64,000 nucleotides of DNA from Dictyobacter formicarum (GCF_016587435.1 NZ_BNJJ01000017.1:1-64000); one strand, 5' to 3'; counted from the first letter of the stretch, positions 53,367-62,160 are shown. Numbers and translations are program-made. Notes: generated by a model not told the origin, from the letters alone.

Positions 53367-54323
53367 ATGGCTGTATCGACTAATGTATATGATGAAGAAA
53401 ATAATGAGAACCGGGCACGTTTCACGCCGCCCACGCCCACGTTGCTTGAACGCTGGCGAGCAGGATGGACCACTATTGTACAAAGCTTTCGCCGCGATCC
53501 ACGCTGGTGGTTCGCCATCGTCCTTCTGCTCTTTATCCTGGCCGCGCTCTTCGCCCCCTGGATCAGCCCCTATTCGCCGACCCTCTACCATCCCGCCATT
53601 ACGGCACAGGGCCCCAGCGCCGCCCACTGGTTGGGCACCGACGCCCTAGGACGCGATCAGCTGAGCCGCGTCATTTATGGCACGCGTATCTCGCTCTCGG
53701 TCGGGGTCGTCACCATCTTCATTGGCGGTCTCCTCGGTACCATACTGGGACTGATTGCCGCCTACAGCAAAGGCTGGGTCGACCAACTGATCGCCATCGT
53801 CATCGACGCCCTGCTCTCATTCCCATCCTTAATTCTGGCCCTGGCCCTGGTTACGGCACTAGGACCCAGCATCATCAACCTGGCCATCGCTCTGGCGGTG
53901 GTGCGCATCCCGATCTATGCGCGTATCTCACGTGGGCAGACCCTGCAGATCACCACTCAGGACTACGTGGAGGCCGCGCGGGTCACAGGTACGCCAACCT
54001 GGAAGATTCTGCTGCGACACGTTTTTCCCAATATCTTCAGCCCCCTGCTGGTCCAGGCCACGATCTCTATTTCCCTGACCATCCTGGACGAAACCGTCCT
54101 CAGCTTTCTCGGCCTGGGCGTCCAGCCACCGACGCCCGAATGGGGCACCATGATCAACGACGCCCAACAATATCTGCCCACCGACCCCTGGATGATGGTC
54201 GGACCGGCCGTCACCATCATTATTCTCCTCATCAGCATGAACCTGCTCGGTGATGCCGTCCGCGATCGTCTGGATCCCCGTTCCCAGGATACCATCAGCC
54301 TGAGCACCCCCAACCAATCCTGA
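53367..54323 (+). CDS. DppC-like ABC permease
   Basis: The ATG at 53367 follows GGAGGT and gives 318 residues. An extended polar N-terminus precedes FRRDPRWWFAIVLLLFILA and the conserved APWISPYSP. HWLGTDALGRDQLSRVIYGTR, six helices and the loop QDYVEAARVTGTPTWKILLRHVFPNI follow. VQPPTPEWGTMINDAQQYL near the end is typical of OppC/DppC. No ATPase genes (dppD/dppF) follow, so the importer must use ATPases encoded elsewhere. A hairpin terminator closes the unit. Confidence 0.92.
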   Translation: MAVSTNVYDEENNENRARFTPPTPTLLERWRAGWTTIVQSFRRDPRWWFAIVLLLFILAALFAPWISPYSPTLYHPAITAQGPSAAHWLGTDALGRDQLSRVIYGTRISLSVGVVTIFIGGLLGTILGLIAAYSKGWVDQLIAIVIDALLSFPSLILALALVTALGPSIINLAIALAVVRIPIYARISRGQTLQITTQDYVEAARVTGTPTWKILLRHVFPNIFSPLLVQATISISLTILDETVLSFLGLGVQPPTPEWGTMINDAQQYLPTDPWMMVGPAVTIIILLISMNLLGDAVRDRLDPRSQDTISLSTPNQS

Positions 54324-54342
54324 AGCCGTCCCAACGCCTCAC

Positions 54343-54378
54343 AGCCTTACCTGATGAGGGATGTGAGCAGGTAAGGCT
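54343..54378. terminator. hairpin closing the transporter operon
   Basis: AGCCTTACCTG (54343-54353) pairs perfectly with CAGGTAAGGCT (54368-54378). It starts 20 bp after the DppC stop. There is no U-tract, so it may stabilise the 3' end rather than terminate. Confidence 0.6.
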
Positions 54379-54576
54379 ATGATATGGCAAGGACGATGTC
54401 GTGAGGAGACGTCTTTCGACAATAAAACAGTTTTCAGGCATATAAAGTGAAATATGCTTTTTATTGTATAGGATGACTGAAGATTTATAACAATGGTATA
54501 AATGATTGAGCTTGTTACTATTACCAGAGTTGCCGCGTGCTTGCTATAAATGGACTTTTTATGAAGGGAGAACCAC

Positions 54577-54834
54577 ATGGGCGAGCGGCAAAGGTGCGAC
54601 GGTTATGAGAAGCGCATGCTTGTACGTGAACAAATTCTCCAGGCGATCGTGCAGATGAGCATGCAGGATGGGTCTCTGAGCGCATCTTTATATGTGATTC
54701 TTGATGCGCTTGAAGAGCAAGGCAGCTGTGACCCGGAAGCAATTGAGCAGTCACTCGAGGAACTTACCAGGTTTGAGAATGTGCTCCATGGTTTGCAAAA
54801 AGACCTGCGTACTTTGCGCAAACTCAATCAATAA
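54577..54834 (+). CDS. small helical hypothetical protein
   Basis: The ATG has GAAGGGAG upstream. The 85-residue product is charged and mostly helical, without Cys clusters or membrane segments: LVREQILQAIVQMSMQ, LYVILDALEEQGSCDPEAIE, LTRFENVLHGLQKDLRTLRKL. The leucine spacing in the last part suggests a short coiled coil. I do not recognise the family. A hairpin follows within 35 bp, indicating its own transcript. Confidence 0.5.
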   Translation: MGERQRCDGYEKRMLVREQILQAIVQMSMQDGSLSASLYVILDALEEQGSCDPEAIEQSLEELTRFENVLHGLQKDLRTLRKLNQ

Positions 54835-54866
54835 GCCGACAATCTCCGGCGCTTTGCCTGGAAATG

Positions 54867-54891
54867 AAGGCGCTCAGGGGAATAGCGCCTT
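54867..54891 (+). terminator. short terminator-like hairpin
   Basis: AAGGCGCT pairs with AGCGCCTT across a 9-nt loop, 32 bp after the small gene. The run of T is missing, so efficiency is uncertain. Confidence 0.45.
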
Positions 54892-54954
54892 GAAAGATAA
54901 TCTGGGCCTGGCAGCACCGGAGTTCATCCCGAGTGGGAGAGGGCACTGGTCACG

Positions 54955-55197
54955 CTAGGCCCTGCACACAATTTCATTGGCCATGACCTGAAAGTGGGCA
55001 CCCGAGTAATCTTCAAGCACATAAACCAGGCCGCGACCACGCATTAAATACTTCCAGGTGATCGTTCCTTTGGCCTGACCATCATAGAACCTTACCTGCT
55101 CATTGATCTGGTAGTCGCCTTCGGTGATCAACTCTCCATATTCCTGGCTATACTGGCGATACATTTGTAGACGAAATTGAGGGGTGTCTTTGTACAT
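54955..55197 (-). CDS. small hypothetical protein
   Basis: The ATG at 55197 follows AAGGAG. The 80-residue product begins MYKDTPQFRLQMYRQYSQEY and ends FQVMANEIVCRA. The middle (INEQVRFYDGQAKGTITWKY, GRGLVYVLEDYSG) looks like a small beta-barrel of SH3-like size. No family is recognised. The good ribosome site and compact, strand-rich sequence favour a real gene. Confidence 0.5.
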   Translation of the reverse strand: MYKDTPQFRLQMYRQYSQEYGELITEGDYQINEQVRFYDGQAKGTITWKYLMRGRGLVYVLEDYSGAHFQVMANEIVCRA

Positions 55198-55346
55198 AAC
55201 GAGCTCCTTGCCTGAAGCAATGGCATTGTGTATAGGGGATGACTACTATATATCTCAGTATGCCAGAGCTCGCTTTATATTGACAAGCTTCATAGTACCT
55301 CTGGTTGATCTTACAGAGTTCCTAAAATCGATGGTATCTACAAGCT

Positions 55347-55386
55347 GGAAAAGGATCGTCTTTTACTCTAAAGACGATCCTTTTCC
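55347..55386 (-). terminator. 17-bp terminator of the lectin gene
   Basis: GGAAAAGGATCGTCTTT (55347-55363) pairs perfectly with 55370-55386 across a 6-nt loop. It lies 24 bp beyond the minus-strand stop at 55411. A-rich and T-rich ends make it usable from both sides. Confidence 0.75.
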
Positions 55387-55410
55387 GCTTCATCTGATGA
55401 AAGAAAAGCT

Positions 55411-57489
55411 CTATTGGATGTTGTAGCCGGGGTTAAGGGTTGTGCCCGTCAGGTTGATAGTGATATGGCTCGGGCTACCATACGTCTGTTCAAAGATGGT
55501 CTTCCACGGCTCCCAGATCAGTCCCGTCTCGTCCTCACATTTAATGTGGATGTTGGTGGCCCTGGCGGGAATAGCTACCGAGTAGCTCTGCCCGGCGTTG
55601 AAATTGCCACTGGATTGTGTCTGGTGTTGCCCATTGGCATCGTACTCGACGCTGCTGCGAGCCACATACCCTCCGTGATTGTTGATCGTTACCAGTCCGC
55701 CAGGTGCCGAGGTTGGTGGAACGGTGACGCCATCCTCGCCATACGTTGGATCAAGCGTCGTGCCTGTCAGTGTGAATGTTTTATGTGATGCCAGTTTGGC
55801 CGGCCCGGGATAGGTTCGATCTAAGATTGTGCGCCAGGGCTCCCAGGCCAGCCCCGTATTTTCCTGCGCTGTGACATGAATATTGGTGGCACCAGGAGGG
55901 ACCAGGACGACGAATCTCTGGTTGACATTCAGATTATCGCTCGACTGACTCTCGTGCTGCCCGTTGTTATCGTATTCAACGGTGCTGCGAGCCACATAGC
56001 CTCCCTGGTTGATGACCTGCACCTCCAGCCCACTAATCGCCAGGCTGATGGGGATGAAGAGATTGCCACCGGTGACGATAAAATTGGAGGCATAGTAGCC
56101 GTGCCCGTTGACCTCGATATAGAGGGCCCAGCCCTGAGATTCCAGCATATGATAGGAATTGGCAACCACTGCCGCCACTACTGCATCCTTGCCAACCGAG
56201 ACAATCTTACCAGCGGCGCTGCCGTATTGCTGCGCCAGCCTGATGATCGGGCCGATGCGCTCGGAGAACTCACTGGCCAGCATGCCAAATTTGGAAGCCA
56301 CCTGCGAGAAGGCTGACTCACTGGCTGCGGTCTCTATGCTGGAGGTCACTGCCGTCTCGGTGACCGCCTCCGCCGTCGTCTCGGTGGCCACCTCTCCCAC
56401 CGTCTCGGCTGAGAGTTCCGCCGCTGTCTCCGCTGTCAATACCGCCGCTCCTTCCGCTGCCGGTGCCGCTGCCCCTGCCGTTGCAATTGTTATCGCTACG
56501 GTGACGATGCAAAGCAACCCATCGGCGATCAGCGTCGCCCAGGTGGTGAAGTGAACAACCCAGTCGGATGGTGGATAGGTTCCGCTCTGGTTTGGTTGTA
56601 GCGTCATGTCCCAGCACTTCGGCTTCCCATCCCGCCAGGGCGTCCCTCCGCAGCCCAGGTGATGCACGGCTACATAGACCGGTTGATCCAGATCATTGAT
56701 AAAGGTAAAAGACGTCTGCTTCGACAGCCCACTGCTCTCCTCTTCTGAAAAGCTCGGGTTGAGGGTCGTGCCGGTCAGCGTAAAAGAGCGGGTCACAGTG
56801 CTGGCATAGCGTTGATCGAGAATAGTTTTCCAGAGTTCCCCGACCAATCCCGTTTCTTCCTCACATTTGACATGCACATTGGCGGCCCCAATTGGTAGCG
56901 GCACCGAAATAGTTCCCGGTGAGGTGAAATTGCCACTGGATTGTGTCTGGTGCTGTCCATTTAGATCATACTCGATGGTACAGCGGGCGATATAGCCTCC
57001 CTGGTTATGCACGGTGATGACACCTGGTGCTGCCTGACTCACGATATGGCCATCGCTGGCGAGAGTCCAGAGCTGGTTCAATGAAGCCGGCTGATTTTTG
57101 CTCCAGATCTGAACAGGTTGGCCGGCAACTAACCGTCCATCCTTTACATCCAGGACGAGGTTAGGATTGCTCTTATTCGCAATATAGCCGTCGCTGGTGA
57201 GAGTCCAGAGCTGATTGGGCGAAGCCGGCTGATTTTTGCTCCAGACGATGATCGGTGTGCCTGGCGTCAATGCCCCGCCCTTGATATCCAGGACGAGATT
57301 CGGATTGCTCTTATTCGCAATGTAGCCATCGCTGGTAAGAGTCCAGAGCTGATTGGGCGAAGTTGGGAAGTTTGTTGACCAAATCTCGACAGGCGTTCCC
57401 GGTGTAAGTGTTCCGCCTGTGATGTCCAGGACCAGGTTGGTGCTACCTGGGGCCGTACTGAGACTGCTGTTTGCTGCTGATTGTGTCAT
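55411..57489 (-). CDS. ricin-B lectin protein with three cytolysin domain-4-like units
   Basis: The ATG at 57489 has GGAAGGAAGG upstream; there is no signal peptide in the 692 residues. Residues 14-150 are three ricin-type QxW repeats (LVLDITGGTLTPGTPVEIWS ... NQLWTLTSDGYI). Three related domains follow near 157-250, 480-575 and 595-692. Each has GGY(I/V)AR-x-x-(I/V)EYD, then IP or VP and ATNIH(V/I), then ETGL or NTGL-x-WEPW(R/K)TI, and ends TLTGTTLxP. This parallels domain 4 of cholesterol-dependent cytolysins, where the undecapeptide is ECTGLAWEWWR and the Thr-Leu pair lies in GTTLYP. Between the first and second units is a hydrophobic, Ala-rich stretch (about 305-350). No MACPF/CDC pore domain was seen. 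It probably binds sugars and membranes. The cytolysin relation is my inference from motif order. Confidence 0.8.
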   Translation of the reverse strand: MTQSAANSSLSTAPGSTNLVLDITGGTLTPGTPVEIWSTNFPTSPNQLWTLTSDGYIANKSNPNLVLDIKGGALTPGTPIIVWSKNQPASPNQLWTLTSDGYIANKSNPNLVLDVKDGRLVAGQPVQIWSKNQPASLNQLWTLASDGHIVSQAAPGVITVHNQGGYIARCTIEYDLNGQHQTQSSGNFTSPGTISVPLPIGAANVHVKCEEETGLVGELWKTILDQRYASTVTRSFTLTGTTLNPSFSEEESSGLSKQTSFTFINDLDQPVYVAVHHLGCGGTPWRDGKPKCWDMTLQPNQSGTYPPSDWVVHFTTWATLIADGLLCIVTVAITIATAGAAAPAAEGAAVLTAETAAELSAETVGEVATETTAEAVTETAVTSSIETAASESAFSQVASKFGMLASEFSERIGPIIRLAQQYGSAAGKIVSVGKDAVVAAVVANSYHMLESQGWALYIEVNGHGYYASNFIVTGGNLFIPISLAISGLEVQVINQGGYVARSTVEYDNNGQHESQSSDNLNVNQRFVVLVPPGATNIHVTAQENTGLAWEPWRTILDRTYPGPAKLASHKTFTLTGTTLDPTYGEDGVTVPPTSAPGGLVTINNHGGYVARSSVEYDANGQHQTQSSGNFNAGQSYSVAIPARATNIHIKCEDETGLIWEPWKTIFEQTYGSPSHITINLTGTTLNPGYNIQ

Positions 57490-57631
57490 TTGCCTTCCTT
57501 CCTTGTGACTAATAGTATCCTCGTCTTTCCAAATATGAACTGCCCTGTTGAATGAGCCACAACTATAAAACGCAGCCTATGCTCTATTTCTGGCTATATA
57601 CTTATAAAATATCACAAGCTGATCTGAAGTT

Positions 57632-57964
57632 ATGGATTGCTTATCTTATGTGAAAATGGTCTCTTGTTTAGCCACCACTCGGCCTTGCAGGATCATCAAG
57701 GTAGTGCTAGCTGTTCCTGAACATATCAACAACGTAGTTTCCTTTAAGATCAATGTATATGCCGACGATGAAGTCATTCGCTTTGCGGCCGAGCAGATCG
57801 CGGCGGTGCAGCGCCCAATTGCCCTGTCGGTCTATGTATGGGATTGGCCTGAAGACATCAAAGCGAAACTGGCCACCTGGGAGGCCCTGGGCGTGGAGCG
57901 CACCTTCCTGACCATCTGGGACTCTTTTGCATCTCTGGCTGATATGGCTGGCCTGTTAAGTTGA
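57632..57964 (+). pseudogene. LLM-type oxidoreductase C-terminal fragment
   Basis: The useful part is the last 80 residues: INVYADDEVIRFAAEQIAAV, ALSVYVWDWPEDIKAKLATWEALGVERTFLTIW. A helix and strand ending the barrel of flavin-dependent LLM monooxygenases look like this. The first 30 residues appear random, and no ribosome site precedes the ATG. Probably a remnant; the family assignment is tentative. Confidence 0.4.
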
Positions 57965-58024
57965 AGTGGATTTATGCGGCTGCGGGAAGGACATGATGGA
58001 CACGGTTCCAATTTGAATGAGTAT

Positions 58025-58071
58025 CTATGATGCCTATACAAGCTTGTTATCGACTTGTATAGGCATCATAG
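58025..58071 (-). terminator. 18-bp hairpin after the phosphoesterase gene
   Basis: CTATGATGCCTATACAAG (58025-58042) pairs perfectly with CTTGTATAGGCATCATAG (58054-58071). It lies 30 bp downstream of the minus-strand stop at 58102. Its stem is long for a terminator and lacks a clear U-tract. Confidence 0.65.
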
Positions 58072-58101
58072 TATTACCTGGATTCCCAGTTGATGGTATC
58101 A

Positions 58102-60552
58102 CTAGGACTGTGGAAACGGCACATTTCCTTTGGTCGCTCTCCAAAGCACACGGTTCAGCGTTTCTTCTGATGCAAGGTCTGCATCGGAGAAATTCATATG
58201 TGCCGAAACTGAGGCCATCGGCGCATCTTTTCCGTTCATCTTATCGATTGGATACTCCGGTAGCTGGGCGTCGTACGGAGTAAAATTCGGATGATCTGTA
58301 AAGGAATTCACCATTGGCATCGCTGAAGAGTCAAACTGAGTTAGCGGTTTTATTCCTAAAATCAATTCCATCGTCCTGAGCATGGAGGCCGTATCATAGA
58401 AAGTGCTATCGACTTTCCCTATCTGGGTGTATGGACTGATGACAAGCGCTTCGGAACGATGGGCATCCACGTGGTCGGGACCGGCCTGTGAATCGTCTTC
58501 CAGCACAAAAATCGCGGTATCCTTCCAATAGGAGGAATGGCTAACGGTATTTACGAGCTTTCCGAGAGCGTAATCGTTCTGCGCGAGCATAGCATCAGGT
58601 GTCCAATGCCCAGGAGCGGTACCATTCGTATGGTCATTCGGCAAACGAACTAGTTCGAACTGTGGGAGATTGCCGTTTTTTTCGTATTGTTGGAATTCCT
58701 GATTCCATGCATCATACCGCGTGACATCAGAGATATCTAAATTCCAACCCGGATAATTATGATCCACGTTGTCGTATCCGATGGTCGTTGGGGATTTAGG
58801 ATACCACCCTTTATTCGCGTCATAGTTGACGAATTCGCCATAGTCACGGAACGAAACATTTGTGCGACGTGCAGCATCCCAGATAAAGCCAGCCTGAGAA
58901 TATGACGCCGGATTGCTCCCCTCAAAGTCATCGCCCCCTCTACGTCCAGAGTAATCTCCTTGCGTAGCCTTCTCAGTGAAGTCGTTCGACTTGGCCGCAG
59001 TTGACCAGTTATGTCCTTGAGTACTGACCTCAGCATCTGTATAAAAGTTATCAAGGGTGACAAACTGGCTCGCAAGCTTATGAATGTTCGGTATGGTTTT
59101 TGGCCCGAACATCGTTAAATTCGGGTCCCCATTCCCTTTTCCAAGATCTCCAAGCACCTGGTCGTAGGTACGATTCTCCTTAACAACGTAAATAACATGC
59201 TTAATCGGAGACTTTTGGCCAACGACGGCAGGAATTGGGAAAGTTGATTTGCCTTCAGACTGTGCACCTGCTTTAGCAATCGTGTTGTTATGCTTTACCT
59301 GTTCAGTATATTTCTCCAATTGGTCATTATCTGGCACAGGAATAAAAGACATAGTGCCTTTCATCATCGTACCAACGTATTGAGACTCCCATTGATCCTG
59401 TGTTTGCGGGTTATATCGCAAGGTATTATCAGTGTATGGATTCGGTCCATTCGGATTAGGGCCGGCCCCAAGTCCTTTAGAGTTTAAAACAAAGAGCTGT
59501 TTACCGTCTGGAGAAGGTACGACCGCTGTTGGGTACCATGCTGTGGGAATGAGCCCTCTTACTTTCGCTTCAACTTTATCTTTCGTGTTCCCAAGATCGA
59601 TTACGGCAATGTCATCATTTCCAGCATTCGCCACATAAAGCGTTTTCCCGTCCGGGCTAAAGCTCAATGCGTCTGGTTGACTTCCCGTAAGTGCTCCTTG
59701 ATACGGCGCGAGAGAGATTGTCTGAATCACGTCTCTCTGTTGCGGGTCAATAACGGAGACCTGGTCGCTGTCCGAATTTGATACGTATATTTGTCCAGTT
59801 GTCGGGTTTTCCGCCAACGCATTGGGATGCAATCCAACTGGAATCGTCTTTTCAACAGTCATGTTATTCGGATCCAAAACCGTCACATCGCTTTCACCCC
59901 AATTACTTACGTATAATTGGCTACCATCGCGATTAAGCAGTACTGTATAGGGATCCGGACCTACCTTGGTGGTTGTCAGTTGTTTGGTTGCAAGATCGAT
60001 GCGGGATACAGATGCATTCCGATTGTCAGCCACGTAAAGGAATTTCCCATCCTGGGATGGCGCAATTCCTGATGGATAAAAGTCGGTTTTCGTTGAACCG
60101 TTCATAGAAATAGGGGACTGTTCCGTCAACGTTCCGTTTGCGAAATTGTACACCCGAATTTCTTGATTCCCGCCGCTAGCGGCGTAAAGAGTCTTTCCAT
60201 CAGGGCTAAAAGCGAGGCCGAGAAACAGGGATTGCGGACTCTTGTAAGGGATAGTCTGAATCACTTTTTGGTTTGCGAGATCTACCACCTGTAAAGATTG
60301 AGTTGCCTGTCCGTCATTCGTTACAACCATGTCCCGATGATCTGGACTAACGACAGCATTCATCGGGAAACTTCCCAGGGTTAATTGTTTCCCGGCAGGT
60401 GTCAGGTACCATCCATGCGGAGTCACCCCCGTACCATCTCCCTGCGGACCAGCGGCGAGCCTGGTCTGGGCTAATACTGTACCTGATCCAACGAGCAGTA
60501 TAGCGAGTATAAGCCCGGATATCAGTTTTTTTCTCTTTAGAAGATTATGCAT
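58102..60552 (-). CDS. secreted YVTN-propeller alkaline phosphatase-like protein
   Basis: The ATG at 60552 has AAGGAA upstream. The 816-residue protein begins with a signal peptide (KRKKLISGLILAILLVGSGTVLAQ). Residues 40-390 form a seven-bladed YVTN/YncE propeller (FSPDGKTLYAASGGNQEIRVY, LFVLNSKGLGAGPN). The second half is a phosphoesterase of the acid phosphatase/phospholipase C type: HVIYVVKENRTYDQVLGD, FVTLDNFYTDAEVSTQGHNWSTAA and a later IFVLEDDSQAGPDHVDAHRS, which supply metal ligands. It may release phosphate outside the cell. The gene looks less GC-rich and has different codon habits from its neighbours, which hints at transfer. Confidence 0.88.
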   Translation of the reverse strand: MHNLLKRKKLISGLILAILLVGSGTVLAQTRLAAGPQGDGTGVTPHGWYLTPAGKQLTLGSFPMNAVVSPDHRDMVVTNDGQATQSLQVVDLANQKVIQTIPYKSPQSLFLGLAFSPDGKTLYAASGGNQEIRVYNFANGTLTEQSPISMNGSTKTDFYPSGIAPSQDGKFLYVADNRNASVSRIDLATKQLTTTKVGPDPYTVLLNRDGSQLYVSNWGESDVTVLDPNNMTVEKTIPVGLHPNALAENPTTGQIYVSNSDSDQVSVIDPQQRDVIQTISLAPYQGALTGSQPDALSFSPDGKTLYVANAGNDDIAVIDLGNTKDKVEAKVRGLIPTAWYPTAVVPSPDGKQLFVLNSKGLGAGPNPNGPNPYTDNTLRYNPQTQDQWESQYVGTMMKGTMSFIPVPDNDQLEKYTEQVKHNNTIAKAGAQSEGKSTFPIPAVVGQKSPIKHVIYVVKENRTYDQVLGDLGKGNGDPNLTMFGPKTIPNIHKLASQFVTLDNFYTDAEVSTQGHNWSTAAKSNDFTEKATQGDYSGRRGGDDFEGSNPASYSQAGFIWDAARRTNVSFRDYGEFVNYDANKGWYPKSPTTIGYDNVDHNYPGWNLDISDVTRYDAWNQEFQQYEKNGNLPQFELVRLPNDHTNGTAPGHWTPDAMLAQNDYALGKLVNTVSHSSYWKDTAIFVLEDDSQAGPDHVDAHRSEALVISPYTQIGKVDSTFYDTASMLRTMELILGIKPLTQFDSSAMPMVNSFTDHPNFTPYDAQLPEYPIDKMNGKDAPMASVSAHMNFSDADLASEETLNRVLWRATKGNVPFPQS

Positions 60553-60761
60553 AAAAATTCCTTCTCTAATCCTAATGGGAATCCAAAATGCTTACATGTT
60601 CGATGGTATCCAGCTTCTAATAACAGGTTATTGATAAACGATTAAGTAATTGTTGTAAAAAGGTTAAATAAATATATATGCCATGAATCTGGAACTGCCC
60701 ACCGTAGCGTACCTTCCTGGCCATCTGGAACTCCTTCACCTCGCTAGTTGATATGGGTGAG

Positions 60762-60831
60762 CCTGTTTTAATGAGTAGTGCAGAAAAAATGTGCACAGTA
60801 CATTTTTTTCTGCACTACTCATTAAAACAGG
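60762..60831. repeat. 31-bp near-perfect hairpin
   Basis: The arm 60762-60792 (starting CCTGTTTTAATGAGTAGTGC) pairs with 60800-60831; the only difference is one extra T in a homopolymer. The loop is 7 nt. The core AGTAGTGCAGAAA is shared with the hairpin at 52243. No gene is nearby on either side, so a terminator role is unlikely. Confidence 0.8.
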
Positions 60832-61011
60832 TTTTGAGCACCGAAGGTGCGTAGTGTGAGGGGCCGAAGGCACGAAACATATGTCTTTCAGACACACTCT
60901 AAGTTGAAGCAGCGTCATAGGTGAGAGCTTGTAAAAGTATATTATGAGCTTATAAGCGTATACAAAGTAGTGTCTTTACTAAAGAAGTTTCTCTGCTTAA
61001 TTGTCTGGGAA

Positions 61012-61161
61012 TTGACAAAACCTTGTCTGACATGATATATCTTCTTGTGGAATAAGTAAGCAACTGCTCAGGCGCTTCCGAAATCTCGGCCAACCGAGTA
61101 CCGGGAAGTATGTACGACGTAAAAAGACAACATCTTATGTCATACATACTTCCCGGTTTTC
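61012..61161 (+). ncRNA. candidate small RNA with own promoter and terminator
   Basis: TTGACA (61012-61017) and TATATC (61036-61041) form a good promoter with an 18-bp spacer. About 45 bases after the expected start is CTCGG-CCAA-CCGAG (61085-61098). It is followed at once by a 19-bp terminator stem ACCGGGAAGTATGTACGAC (61100-61118) with 61139-61157, one G-U pair, then TTTTC. The implied transcript is about 115 nt and encodes no ORF. The remainder of 60553-61253 holds only the hairpin at 60762. Confidence 0.4.
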
Positions 61162-61253
61162 TTCTTCCTGCCCCTTCTGCGCTCCTGTCACACCGTGCGG
61201 CGGATTCTTACCCCAGTCCATTTTTCTCATTGACTTTTGTTAAATTTATCCAT

Positions 61254-61283
61254 TTGTACAACAAACAGTCTTCTTAGTATAAT
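61254..61283 (+). promoter_or_regulatory. promoter ahead of the TetR gene
   Basis: TTGTAC (61254-61259) and a consensus TATAAT (61278-61283) are 18 bp apart. The predicted leader of about 230 nt runs through the two operators to the ATG at 61519. Confidence 0.5.
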
Positions 61284-61444
61284 CTGTATGTATAACGAAG
61301 GAGATTACAAGAATCACATTTGTGGTTTTCAAGCAAAGAGAGATATAGTGAGTATCGCATGTGGATGGATAACAGAGGATAGAAATATGTTCCATAGATG
61401 GCATATATTTTGGGAGTTTATAATTGCGATAATTTCATATTTTT

Positions 61445-61503
61445 CGGTCAAGCGCTTGATTGCTTTTTCGTCGGTTTATGATGTTCGGTCAAGCGTTTGA
61501 TTG
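61445..61503. promoter_or_regulatory. two TetR-type operators
   Basis: CGGTCAAGCGCTTGATTG (61445-61462) and CGGTCAAGCGTTTGATTG (61486-61503) are near-identical and start 41 bp apart, about four helical turns. The first contains the perfect palindrome TCAAGCGCTTGA. They lie 16 bp before the ATG of the TetR gene, as expected for autoregulation. The binding protein is inferred. Confidence 0.75.
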
Positions 61504-61518
61504 TAGGAGATTGATATA

Positions 61519-62160
61519 ATGTATCAGGATGATAACATCTACATTCCCCATATGAACGTAGAAAATTTGCAGGTAACAACTGGGGTTAGTGCAGGCAGTG
61601 ATGATCGCCGTCAGGATATTGTACTGGCTGCTTTTCAGTTGATTGCCAGCAAAGGAGTAGAGGGTTTGCGTACCCGCGATGTAGCGGCCCGGGCCGGGAT
61701 GAATATTGGGACCCTATACTATTATTTCTCGACGAAAGAAAGACTCATCCAGGGCGTTGTCGATTATATTGTCCAGCACATTGTTGTTGTCCAGGAGCCG
61801 GTAAGCACCGTATCTGTCAATACATCCGTAGATGTATTGCATCAGCACCTGGCTAATTTGACGCACAAGCTCATTATGACCCCTGAAATCTTTCGTGTGA
61901 TGGGTGAACTTCTCCTAAGATGTGAACGTGACCAGGCCATCTATCCAATCTTGAAGAAAACCGACGATGATTGGAAACAATATCTGATAGATTTGCTGGT
62001 GGAAGGTATCCGTCAGGGGTATTTTCGAGCCGACCTCAATCCGGCCCTGACTGCCCATACCATCATGTCCTTCTTCAAGGGCGCCACCCTGCAATTAGGG
62101 ATGCCGCATGAAGAGCTAGAACAGACCGTGGCTCAATTTGAGCGCTTATTGCTCGCTTGA
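61519..62160 (+). CDS. TetR/AcrR family regulator
   Basis: The ATG follows TAGGAG at about 9-10 bases. The 213-residue protein has a 28-residue polar lead, then RRQDIVLAAFQLIASKGVEGLRTRDVAARAG and MNIGTLYYYFSTKERLIQGV, the canonical TetR DNA-binding helices (residues 30-80; the two blocks are adjacent). The ligand domain includes LTHKLIMTPEIFRVMGELLL and SFFKGATLQLGMP. The two operators just upstream suggest self-control. No efflux or enzyme gene is adjacent, so the regulated target is elsewhere or was lost. Confidence 0.92.
   Translation: MYQDDNIYIPHMNVENLQVTTGVSAGSDDRRQDIVLAAFQLIASKGVEGLRTRDVAARAGMNIGTLYYYFSTKERLIQGVVDYIVQHIVVVQEPVSTVSVNTSVDVLHQHLANLTHKLIMTPEIFRVMGELLLRCERDQAIYPILKKTDDDWKQYLIDLLVEGIRQGYFRADLNPALTAHTIMSFFKGATLQLGMPHEELEQTVAQFERLLLA

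Noticed and set aside
53465..54253. 262-codon ORF inside the DppC gene
   Set aside because: It is a shifted frame of a well-supported permease, rich in Pro, Arg and His as expected for a shadow frame.
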